Assembly (NCBI RefSeq): GCF_937890585.1
Contig: NZ_CALACG010000349.1
Span: forward strand, 1-9,107
Source: an uncultured Campylobacter sp.
GTDB taxonomy: Bacteria; Campylobacterota; Campylobacteria; Campylobacterales; Campylobacteraceae
Direction: 5' to 3'
DNA: 9,107 nt
In this document: piece by piece, positions 1-5,507 of the stretch
How the letters are laid out: each line of letters begins with the position of its first letter
Position numbering within the stretch: position 1 is the stretch's first letter
Program-made: the position numbers and the translations under genes
The notes under the pieces: model-generated
What the model was told of the DNA's origin: nothing
Database searches by the model: none
What the model saw: only the letters and a program-made list of their open reading frames with translations

Positions 1-9
1 ATTTTAGGC

Positions 10-15
10 TATAAT
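10..15 (+). promoter_or_regulatory. -10 box for the SYLF gene
   Basis: A perfect TATAAT follows GC, the usual context of Campylobacter housekeeping promoters, which lack a conserved -35 box. Transcription would start near base 21-22, leaving a leader of about 20 bases that carries AAGGA at 32-36. Upstream sequence lies outside the window, so the rest of the promoter cannot be judged. Confidence 0.55.
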
Positions 16-42
16 AACAAAAATTTTAAATAAGGAAATTTG

Positions 43-708
43 ATGAAAAAAATTCTAACTTTACTCTTTTTGATCGGCTCATTTTTTGCGTTAAATTTAA
101 ACGCTGATGTGATTCAAAATCAAAAATTAAAAAATGCGATAAACATTTTAAACGCTTTTGGCACTAGAAATTTAAAACCAAATACCAAATTTACAGGCAT
201 CAAAGCCATCGCTATCATCCCAGACGTAACAAAAGCAGGCGCGATCATCACTGGCTCAAAAGGCAGAGGCGTATTTATCGCTAAAAACGACAATGGCGAG
301 TGGTCAAGCCCATTTTTTGTAAATTACACATCTGGCAGCATCGGCCTTCAGCTAGGATATAGCTCGGCTGATATGATCATTTTGTTTAAAAACTCGGAAG
401 CCTACGCAAGCTTGTTTAACGCAAAAGATACGATCAGTCTAAAAGCAGAAGCAACTGGCGGCGTTGGCAACGAAGTGGCGATAGCTAGTGATTTGCCTGA
501 AATTTCAGCATTTGTCGAGGAGCGTGGCAAGACTAGTGGAGCTTTTGTTGGCGTTAGCTTAGATGTGGCAAGACTTAAGATAAACGCACAAGATACAAAC
601 GACTACTATGAGAGAATGTATGACTTTGAAGATATCTACAACAACAGCCCAAAAGCTAGCAAATACACAATCAAATTTAAAGAGATAATCTCAAAATACT
701 TCTTATAA
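43..708 (+). CDS. Secreted SYLF-domain (Ysc84-type) lipid-binding protein
   Basis: This 221-residue protein has a typical Sec signal peptide: MKK, a hydrophobic stretch at residues 4-19, and a probable cut after Ala21 (NLNA|DV). The mature part is one SYLF/DUF500 domain. Recognisable family blocks are AIAIIPDVTKAG, the GSKGRGVF segment, the Gly-rich GSIGLQLGYSSAD block, and the GGVGNEVAIASD and GAFVGVSLDVARL blocks near the C-terminus. SYLF domains bind phosphoinositides in eukaryotes; the bacterial exported versions are poorly characterised and may associate with lipid. I chose ATG at 43 because AAGGA lies 6-7 bases upstream; a TTG directly before it would add one Met. The gene has its own -10 box and terminator, so it is probably monocistronic. 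Domain assignment is strong; cellular role is unknown. Confidence 0.9.
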   Translation: MKKILTLLFLIGSFFALNLNADVIQNQKLKNAINILNAFGTRNLKPNTKFTGIKAIAIIPDVTKAGAIITGSKGRGVFIAKNDNGEWSSPFFVNYTSGSIGLQLGYSSADMIILFKNSEAYASLFNAKDTISLKAEATGGVGNEVAIASDLPEISAFVEERGKTSGAFVGVSLDVARLKINAQDTNDYYERMYDFEDIYNNSPKASKYTIKFKEIISKYFL

Positions 709-719
709 TAACCTCATAT

Positions 720-753
720 CTTGGCTCTTTTAGAAGAGTCAAGCTCTTTTTTT
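720..753 (+). terminator. Rho-independent terminator of the SYLF gene
   Basis: A 10-base-pair stem (720-729 with 734-743, one G-U pair) closes a TTAG loop. It is followed by CTC and then a run of seven T at 747-753. It sits 12 bases after the stop codon of the SYLF gene and separates it from the convergent gene at 817-1026. Confidence 0.8.
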
Positions 754-798
754 ACATTTTAAAGATTTTAGAAATTTTAGTTTATAAATTTAGCAAGA

Positions 799-827
799 TT
801 ATGGCTTAGCCTTTTGCTAAACCATAA
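799..827 (-). terminator. Hairpin at the end of the acidic small gene
   Basis: Bases 799-810 pair with 816-827 around a five-base loop. On the plus strand the stem has a C/A mismatch. In the minus-strand transcript this becomes a U-G wobble, giving an unbroken 12-pair stem, so the hairpin favours the minus transcript. It overlaps the stop codon of the 817-1026 gene. No T-run follows on the minus strand, so as an intrinsic terminator it is weak; it may simply stabilise the mRNA 3' end. Confidence 0.4.
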
Positions 828-1026
828 ATAGTGATACAAAGCGTTTTTTAGGGATTGGAGAAAATTGAGTCATATATTCAAACGCCTCTTCGTAGTCGCC
901 GTCTGTATATTGCGCGACTTGCTCGATAAGCTCGTAAAGCTCTTCGTCATCCATCGAGTCAAAGCTGCCTCTATTTTCCAAAACCTCTAACAAAACGGCG
1001 TCTAATTCTAGCTCGTCGTAAGTCAT
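817..1026 (-). CDS. Small acidic hypothetical protein
   Basis: This is a 69-residue protein I do not recognise. It is strongly acidic: the first 52 residues carry about 20 Asp/Glu against a single Arg and no Lys, and are probably helical (LELDAVLLEVLENRG, EEELYELIEQVAQ-like segments). A short basic tail ends in PKKRFVSLFMV. There is no signal peptide or membrane segment, so it is probably cytosolic. The ATG at 1026 has AAGGA five bases upstream (minus strand), and a TATAGT -10 box lies at 1065-1060. Together with consistent codon use this makes it a real gene rather than a chance frame. It is transcribed toward the SYLF gene and divergently from the Fur remnant. The acidic make-up could suit binding to a basic partner or cation, but nothing in the sequence decides this. 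Confidence 0.75.
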   Translation of the reverse strand: MTYDELELDAVLLEVLENRGSFDSMDDEELYELIEQVAQYTDGDYEEAFEYMTQFSPIPKKRFVSLFMV

Positions 1027-1059
1027 TTCGTTCCTTAATTCTGATTTAAAAAATGCGAA

Positions 1060-1065
1060 ACTATA
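1060..1065 (-). promoter_or_regulatory. -10 box for the acidic small gene
   Basis: Read on the minus strand this is TATAGT, preceded by TTTTGG, 34 bases upstream of the ATG at 1026. That fits a leader of about 25 bases with AAGGA near its end. It lies where the missing 5' half of the neighbouring Fur-like gene would have to be. Confidence 0.45.
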
Positions 1066-1104
1066 CCAAAAGAAGCTTATAAAATCCTTTACTTAGAATT
1101 TGTA

Positions 1105-1377
1105 ATGACTTCCATATATACCTTTTTAAATTTTCTTGAAGAGCACCATCTGGCAAATAGTTTTGAGCAAAATGGTGTTAAAAATTACGAGCTAAATTTA
1201 AAATCCTCTCACGATCACTTGATATGTGAAATTTGTGGCAAAGTGGTTGATTTTGAAGATGAGATGATAGAGCAAAGACAAGATCAAATTTGTAGTCAAA
1301 GATCATTTAGCGCAGAGTCTCACAAGATGATACTTTATGGAATTTGTAGCGATTGCCAAGCAAAAAATGGGGTTTAA
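1105..1377 (+). pseudogene. Fur-family regulator lacking its DNA-binding half
   Basis: The 90 residues match the C-terminal part of a Fur-type repressor. They begin just inside the recognition helix (TSIYTFLNFLEEHHLANSF, compare ATVYRTLNLLEE in Fur). They continue through the YELN, SHDHLICEICGKVVDFED and SHKMILYGICSDC blocks. Both CxxC pairs of the structural zinc site (CEIC, CSDC) and the HDH metal-sensing histidines are kept, so the dimerisation/metal domain looks intact. A normal Fur has about 60 more residues at the N-terminus forming the winged helix. Here the same frame runs upstream only to a TGA at 1042-1044, and the added residues are not helix-turn-helix-like. A short out-of-frame stretch at 1053-1079 (MRNYTKRSL) faintly recalls the YTKQRE of Fur and may be a relic of a deletion. 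The ATG has no clear ribosome site. It resembles Fur more than PerR. A functional metal-binding fragment cannot be excluded. Confidence 0.7.
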
Positions 1378-1400
1378 ATTTATCATTTCATTTTGCTTTT

Positions 1401-1407
1401 TGATAAT
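1401..1407. promoter_or_regulatory. Possible Fur half-site upstream of the ferrosome-like operon
   Basis: TGATAAT at 1401-1407 equals one half of the TGATAATnATTATCA Fur box. A near-perfect opposite half, TTTATCA, lies at 1379-1385. The spacing and orientation are not those of the classical 7-1-7 box, and in AT-rich DNA such matches are common. It lies about 42 bases upstream of the predicted -10 box, a position compatible with regulation. Confidence 0.25.
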
Positions 1408-1448
1408 GAAAGACAAAAAAAATTCAGATTGATTTAAGTTACAGATTA

Positions 1449-1454
1449 GATAAT
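1449..1454 (+). promoter_or_regulatory. -10 box of the ferrosome-like operon
   Basis: GATAAT (five of six to TATAAT) lies 25 bases before the first start codon, in the only gap upstream of nine tightly packed genes. There is a TTGATT at 1429-1434, but at a 14-base spacing it is too close to be a standard -35 box. The leader would be about 20 bases and include AAAGGA at 1469-1474. Confidence 0.45.
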
Positions 1455-1479
1455 ACGCAGACAAAACAAAAGGATGAAA

Positions 1480-1803
1480 ATGGATATAAAAACACAAACT
1501 TTAGCACAAGTTGCAAGCTATTTTTCAATGATAGCTCACACAAATGGCAGACTAAGAGTTAGGGTTAGCCCAAAGATCAAAGAGCTAAGTAGTAGCGTAA
1601 ATTTAGCTAGTTTAGATGATATGATCGCTCAGATAAATGGCATAAAAAATGTTAAATTTAACAAGATAATCGGCTCTGTAACGATCGAATACGACCATGA
1701 AATTTTCCCTAAAAATCTATGGGAGGATCTCTTAAAAGGGCAAAATTTAGAAGAAATTTCAGCTAAAGTAAATGAAGTAGCAAGAGAAGTAAAATATGCT
1801 TAA
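1480..1803 (+). CDS. HMA_2-like small protein of the ferrosome-like operon
   Basis: This is a 107-residue protein with a ferredoxin-like (HMA_2 type) fold: strand RLRVRVS at 24-30, helix about 33-53, strands in INGIKNVKFNKIIGSVTIEY, and a second helix at FPKNLWEDLLKG. The GRLRVRV start and the NGIKNV...GSVTIEYD pattern are typical of HMA_2 domains. It has no cysteine at all, so the CxxC copper-type metal site of classical HMA domains is absent. An A-H-x(3-5)-R-x-R motif at residues 19-26 recurs in the N-terminal domain of the P1B ATPase downstream, suggesting the two share a partner or duty. ATG at 1480 is preferred because AAAGGA (1469-1474) is then correctly spaced; an ATG at 1474 would overlap the ribosome site. 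It is first in the operon and overlaps the next gene by eight bases. A role as an accessory subunit of the ATPase is inferred. Confidence 0.75.
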   Translation: MDIKTQTLAQVASYFSMIAHTNGRLRVRVSPKIKELSSSVNLASLDDMIAQINGIKNVKFNKIIGSVTIEYDHEIFPKNLWEDLLKGQNLEEISAKVNEVAREVKYA

Positions 1804-2446
1804 TGAGCTTTTAAACGCCTCTTATACGAGCGAAAAAAACGCACTTAGGCTATATGAAGGTTTAGCTTCGTTTGGTGAAGCATTTGATCAAATCGCAAGC
1901 GTAAGAAAAAATGCGATCATCTTGATAGAGAAATTTGCAAATGCGCATGAGTATGAGCTTGTTTGTGAAAATGAAGCCATCTTTTTGCCAGCAAAAAATA
2001 AAGAAGATGCGCTGATAGAGGCACTAAACTATGAAAATGAGCTAAACAAAATGTATGAAAAATTTTGTGAAAGCTTAGATGATGAGGAGTTAAAAGATCT
2101 ATTTTTTAGACTTTGGGCTACTTCAAATAACGAATACATAGCCTCTTTAAAGCACTGCTTAAAAGAAATTTATAGTGGAGCTGGAGCAAAAAATGAGCTA
2201 AATTTAAATGAAATTTCACAAAATTTTGAGCAAAATGGCATAACAAATATTTTAGAAAGCTATCAAAATGACTTTAATGAGATAACTAAAAGCTTGCAAA
2301 ATATCGCAAGTGGTAAGGCTGATAAAAGCGAGTTGGCAAAGATCACAAACAACCCAAATTTCTCGTTTTTTAGCGGGCTTGCGCTTGGGGCATTAGGCAT
2401 TTCAGTAGTTAGCAAAAATTTAAATAAGGATGGAGAAGATGAATAA
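1796..2446 (+). CDS. Ferritin-like domain protein with C-terminal membrane anchor
   Basis: This 216-residue protein is mostly helical. Residues 1-125 form four helices with a ferritin-like/DUF2202-like pattern: an opening SYTSEKNALRLYEGLA helix, a helix at about 27-50, ALNYENELNKMYEKF, and ELKDLFFRLWATSNNEYIASLKHCL. A linker of about 60 residues leads to one predicted membrane segment near 189-206 (FFSGLALGALGISVV) and a short charged tail, so the helical domain is probably tethered to a membrane. The usual ExxH iron-ligand signature is not evident: the second helix has RKNA where E-x-x-H is expected and the fourth has NNEY. The fold may therefore be structural rather than a ferroxidase. Its ATG lies inside the end of the HMA_2-like gene, so translation is coupled. 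In an iron-storage cluster a membrane-bound iron-handling or scaffold role is plausible. The family call is moderate, since it rests on helix patterns only. Confidence 0.65.
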   Translation: MLNELLNASYTSEKNALRLYEGLASFGEAFDQIASVRKNAIILIEKFANAHEYELVCENEAIFLPAKNKEDALIEALNYENELNKMYEKFCESLDDEELKDLFFRLWATSNNEYIASLKHCLKEIYSGAGAKNELNLNEISQNFEQNGITNILESYQNDFNEITKSLQNIASGKADKSELAKITNNPNFSFFSGLALGALGISVVSKNLNKDGEDE

Positions 2447-2477
2447 TTTACAAAATCAAACAAAGAAAGGATTTAAA

Positions 2478-2789
2478 ATGGCATTACCATTTTTAGCAGG
2501 TTTAGCAGTAGGCGGTTTAGCAGTAGTTGCTTGGAGTAAAAGAGATAAGATCAAAGAGTGCGCAAAAGACGGCTTAGACAAAGGCAAAGAGGCTGCAAAA
2601 GATCTTTATAAAAAAGGCAAAAACGTCGCAAAAGATGCAAAAGACTTCATGGTTAAAGAAGAGAAAAAAGCAAAACGCGGCGCTAAAAAAGTAGAAAAAG
2701 AGGCTGAAAAAGTGGTTAAAAAAACAAGAAAACCACGCGCTAAAAAGCCAGCAGCTCCAAAAGCTATCACACCAAACGATATAGCTTAA
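2478..2789 (+). CDS. YtxH-like membrane protein with 11-residue amphipathic repeats
   Basis: This is a 103-residue protein with an N-terminal Gly/Ala-rich membrane segment at residues 3-19 (LPFLAGLAVGGLAVVAW), like YtxH-family proteins. Residues 29-83 then form a long Lys/Ala/Glu-rich helix with an 11-residue period: AKDGLDKGKEA, AKDLYKKGKNV, AKDAKDFMVKE, EKKAKRGAKKV, EKEAEKVVKKT. The first two copies share AKDxxxKGK. The tail (84-103) is Pro/Lys/Ala-rich (RKPRAKKPAAPKA) and resembles the tails of H1-like proteins. Eleven-residue repeats of this sort occur in membrane-surface helices such as synuclein- and LEA-type proteins. The ATG at 2478 has AAAGGA at 2466-2471 with ideal spacing. Earlier in-frame ATGs at 2439 (also with a usable GGAG) and 2430 would add 13 or 16 polar residues and overlap the previous gene. 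Role inferred: binding or coating the membrane of the compartment built by this operon. Confidence 0.75.
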   Translation: MALPFLAGLAVGGLAVVAWSKRDKIKECAKDGLDKGKEAAKDLYKKGKNVAKDAKDFMVKEEKKAKRGAKKVEKEAEKVVKKTRKPRAKKPAAPKAITPNDIA

Positions 2790-2798
2790 GGATAGAGA

Positions 2799-3113
2799 AT
2801 GCAAGAAAATAATCTTTTTACGCTTTCAAACACAAGGCTTCCGTTTGATCACTTCATCAGCGGAGCCTTAATCGCTGGCATGGGTGCGGCTGCGCTTGGC
2901 TTTAACGACTATCTAAACAACAGAGCAACTAAAAAAGATGTCGCTAAGAAGATAGTAAAATACGCTATAACTGGCGGTTTTGTAGGTGCTGTTGGCATTC
3001 ACGCTTCAAATTTGATAGCGCAAAAAAAATATCTAAACGCAGCAGCTTTCACAGCAGCTGGCATCGGCGGTCTTTTGATAGCTGAAGAACTAATAAAATT
3101 GGAGAGTAAATAA
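2799..3113 (+). CDS. Small Gly-rich membrane protein of the ferrosome-like operon
   Basis: This 104-residue protein has three likely membrane helices at about 18-36 (FISGALIAGMGAAALGF), 53-74 (VKYAITGGFVGAVGIHASNLIA) and 79-96 (LNAAAFTAAGIGGLLIAEE), joined by short charged loops such as ATKKDVAKK. The helices carry small-residue zippers (Gly22, Gly27, Gly29, Gly34; Gly59-x3-Gly63; Gly88, Gly90, Gly91) that favour close helix packing and oligomers. The style recalls small magnetosome membrane proteins of the MamC kind, but I see no specific motif and do not claim homology. AAGGA at 2788-2792, six bases before the ATG, supports the start. It sits 9 bases after the YtxH-like gene, and its stop codon overlaps the next start as TAATG, so the genes are translated together. 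Function is unknown; a structural membrane role is inferred. Confidence 0.75.
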   Translation: MQENNLFTLSNTRLPFDHFISGALIAGMGAAALGFNDYLNNRATKKDVAKKIVKYAITGGFVGAVGIHASNLIAQKKYLNAAAFTAAGIGGLLIAEELIKLESK

Positions 3114-3436
3114 TGAATAACCCTTATATCAACGAAGATAACGTAGAAAACGCAAGTGCGGTAAATAATGCTGCAACAACTCAACCAAGTGCGATCGATA
3201 ATGCGATAAACAACGCAGCAAAAGATCTGCCATTTATCCCTGAAAATTTCAACACAGCTGGCTTTGTAAAAGGCCTAGTGCTTGGTGGGATCGCAGCATA
3301 TGTGCTAACAAATCCAAAAGCACAAGAGTGCGTATTTAAAGCGATCATCAAAGGTGGCGAGCTAATAAACGCTGGCATAGAAGAACTAAAAGAGCGTTTT
3401 GAAGATGTCAAAGCAGAACTTGACTCACAAAAATAA
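3113..3436 (+). CDS. Single-pass membrane protein preceding the P1B ATPase
   Basis: This is a 107-residue protein. Residues 1-40 are polar and rich in Asn and Ala (NNPYINEDNVENAS..., AIDNAINNAAKDL) and probably disordered. Residues 49-65 form one membrane helix (AGFVKGLVLGGIAAYVL) with a Gly54-x3-Gly58-Gly59 motif. TNPKAQE follows, and then an amphipathic charged helix to the end (GIEELKERFEDVKAEL). The arrangement is YtxH-like in outline. The start overlaps the previous stop as TAATG, with GGAG at 3101-3104 as ribosome site, and the last 32 bases overlap the start of the ATPase gene, so the two are translationally coupled. Known fez clusters contain a small membrane protein next to the ATPase; this gene is the best positional candidate for such a partner, but I cannot confirm orthology. 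Function is otherwise unknown. Confidence 0.75.
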   Translation: MNNPYINEDNVENASAVNNAATTQPSAIDNAINNAAKDLPFIPENFNTAGFVKGLVLGGIAAYVLTNPKAQECVFKAIIKGGELINAGIEELKERFEDVKAELDSQK

Positions 3437-5495
3437 GGTCACTCTAGCTCATAAGAGCAAAAACAGAGCGAGGTTTATTTGCGAGAGCCTAAACGCTAGA
3501 AGTGATGTCAGCGCCATCGAGGCTGCGATCTCAGAACGAACCGATGCAAAAAGCGTGCGTGTAAATAAATACGCAAAAAGCATCGTCGTCGAGTTTGATA
3601 ATAGCTATGAGAAAATTTTAGATTTTATAAAAAGTTATGATTTTCCAACCAAGCCAAAAGATGAGAGCCTGCCTAGCAAAGCAAATATCTACAAAGCTGC
3701 TGCTGCACTTGGTGTAACGCCGTTTATGAGTAACAAAACTCTAAAATCAGCCGTAACTCTTTACGCAACAGCTCCAAATTTAATACAAGGTGCACAAGAG
3801 CTAAGGTACGATGGCATCACCTCAAAAGTGCTTGAGGCAACTGCTGTTGGCACTAGCCTTGCTATGGGCGATCACTTGGCGGCAAATAGCACAAATTTGA
3901 TGATAAATATCGGCGAATACATGGAAGAAAGTGCTAGCCACAGAAGCGATGATCTAATAAAAGAGCTAGCCAAACCAAACATCGAAGAGGTATGGGTCGA
4001 GCGAAATTTAAACGGTGAAAAGACGCTTGAAAAGGTAAAAACTGAAAATTTAAATAAAGGCGATATCGTAGTCGTGGGAGCTGGCGAGACTATCGGCGTT
4101 GATGGCTATATAGTCGAGGGCAACGCAGATGTCAATCAAGTCTCAATGACCGGCGAGGCCGAGCCAGTAGCAAAAGCTAGAGGCGACCGCGTCATAAGCG
4201 GCACTGTTGTTGATGAGGGCAGGATCAAAATTTGGGCTGAAAATGTCGGTAGCGACACCGCAACCGCAAGGATCAAAAAGTACATCCAAAGCTCGCTCAA
4301 TGAAAAGTCAGCTATCGGCGTAAAAGCTCTAAAACTAGCTGACAAACTTGTGCCAGTCACACTCTCGCTTGCTGGGCTTTCGTATGTGATAAATAGAGAT
4401 ATGAACAGCGTTGCTAGCGTGCTTCAAGCCGACTACTCTTGTGCGCTTAAGCTTGCTACGCCAGTTGCTTTTAAGTCAAGCATCTCAAAGGCTGGTAGAA
4501 ACGGCATCCTTATAAAAGGCGCAAAAGCTATCGAGGCTCTAAGCTCGGTTGATACCTTTGTCTTTGACAAAACAGGCACTCTAACTCACGGACGCCTAAG
4601 CGTTGTTGAAATTTACTCTTTTAAAGATGGCTTTTCAGAGGATGATATCTTAAATTTAACAGCAAGTGCTGAGGAGCACTACTTCCACCCAGTGGCTGAG
4701 GCGATAGTTGAGGCTGCAAACAAGCGTGGATTTAGCCACATTCACCACGACGAAGTCGAATTTATCGTGGCTCACGGCGTAAAAACTGCGATGCACGGCA
4801 AAGAGGTGGTCATCGGCAGTAGGCACTTCTTAGAAGATGATGAGATGATAAGCTTTAAAGCTCATGAAGCGCTCATAAGCAAGGCATTACAAAGCGGACT
4901 AACCTTGCTTTACGTAGGATATGACAAAGAGCTTGTTGGTGTGATCGCTATGAAAGATGACATGAGAGCAAACGCTAAATATATGGTGGAAAAACTGCGA
5001 ACTCTTGGCGTCAAAGAGGTCGTTATGCTAAGTGGCGACATCAAGAGTAAGGCTGAAGAGGTAGCGCGCGAGCTAGGCCTTGACAGGGTCTATGCAGAGT
5101 GCTTGCCGACAGATAAAGCAGCGATCATCGAGGAGCTAAAGAGTGAGGGTAAAAAGGTAGCCTTTGTTGGAGACGGCATAAACGACGCACCAAGCCTAAC
5201 TAAGGCAAATGTAGGCATAAGCATGCACAAAGGCGCTGATATCGCCAAAGCGACGGCTGACATAAGCCTTTTAAAAGACGATATCATGAGCGTTGCGCTT
5301 GCAAAAGAGCTCGCAAATAAGACGATGAAGCTAATAAGCTCAAATTTCCGCTCAACCGTGGGCGTAAACACAGCTATACTAAGTGCCGCAACGCTTGGTA
5401 TGCTAAATCCAATAGCAACTGCCGTGCTTCATAATGGCACAACGATTTGGCTTTTATTAAATTCAATGAAAGGCGTAAAGCTCAAATCAAAATAA
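3405..5495 (+). CDS. fezB: P1B-6-type metal-transporting ATPase, FezB-like (ferrosome)
   Basis: This 696-residue P-type ATPase has all the core motifs: TGE at 249-251 (actuator domain), D388-KTGT (phosphorylated Asp), H428-P429 in the nucleotide-binding domain, and GDGIND at 589-594. These place it in the metal-transporting P1B class. The membrane motif before the P-domain is DYSCALKLATP, residues 343-353, with Ser-Cys-Ala in place of Cys-Pro-Cys. From memory this SCA signature defines the P1B-6 subgroup, whose FezB members are needed for iron-rich ferrosomes. The N-terminal domain (about 12-75) is HMA-like without CxxC and begins AHKSKNRAR. The helices before the actuator domain (about 88-175) are unusually polar. 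Two C-terminal helices end in LHNGTTIWLLLNS, typical of P1B pumps. ATG at 3405 is inside the previous gene; TTG at 3399 or 3420 are alternatives and no start has a strong ribosome site, consistent with coupling. Substrate is inferred to be iron; the symbol is given by analogy. Confidence 0.85.
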   Translation: MSKQNLTHKNKVTLAHKSKNRARFICESLNARSDVSAIEAAISERTDAKSVRVNKYAKSIVVEFDNSYEKILDFIKSYDFPTKPKDESLPSKANIYKAAAALGVTPFMSNKTLKSAVTLYATAPNLIQGAQELRYDGITSKVLEATAVGTSLAMGDHLAANSTNLMINIGEYMEESASHRSDDLIKELAKPNIEEVWVERNLNGEKTLEKVKTENLNKGDIVVVGAGETIGVDGYIVEGNADVNQVSMTGEAEPVAKARGDRVISGTVVDEGRIKIWAENVGSDTATARIKKYIQSSLNEKSAIGVKALKLADKLVPVTLSLAGLSYVINRDMNSVASVLQADYSCALKLATPVAFKSSISKAGRNGILIKGAKAIEALSSVDTFVFDKTGTLTHGRLSVVEIYSFKDGFSEDDILNLTASAEEHYFHPVAEAIVEAANKRGFSHIHHDEVEFIVAHGVKTAMHGKEVVIGSRHFLEDDEMISFKAHEALISKALQSGLTLLYVGYDKELVGVIAMKDDMRANAKYMVEKLRTLGVKEVVMLSGDIKSKAEEVARELGLDRVYAECLPTDKAAIIEELKSEGKKVAFVGDGINDAPSLTKANVGISMHKGADIAKATADISLLKDDIMSVALAKELANKTMKLISSNFRSTVGVNTAILSAATLGMLNPIATAVLHNGTTIWLLLNSMKGVKLKSK

Positions 5496-5507
5496 ATTTA
5501 AAGGAAA

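Noticed and set aside
1379..1406. TTATCA...TGATAA hairpin as a terminator of the Fur remnant
   Set aside because: A six-pair AT-only stem with a long loop and followed by A-rich sequence would not terminate on the plus strand.
4136..5371. Minus-strand open frames within the ATPase gene (4136-4360, 5090-5371)
   Set aside because: They are antisense to a clearly conserved gene, have no ribosome sites or recognisable domains, and are Ser/Phe/Ala-rich in the way reverse frames of such genes usually are.
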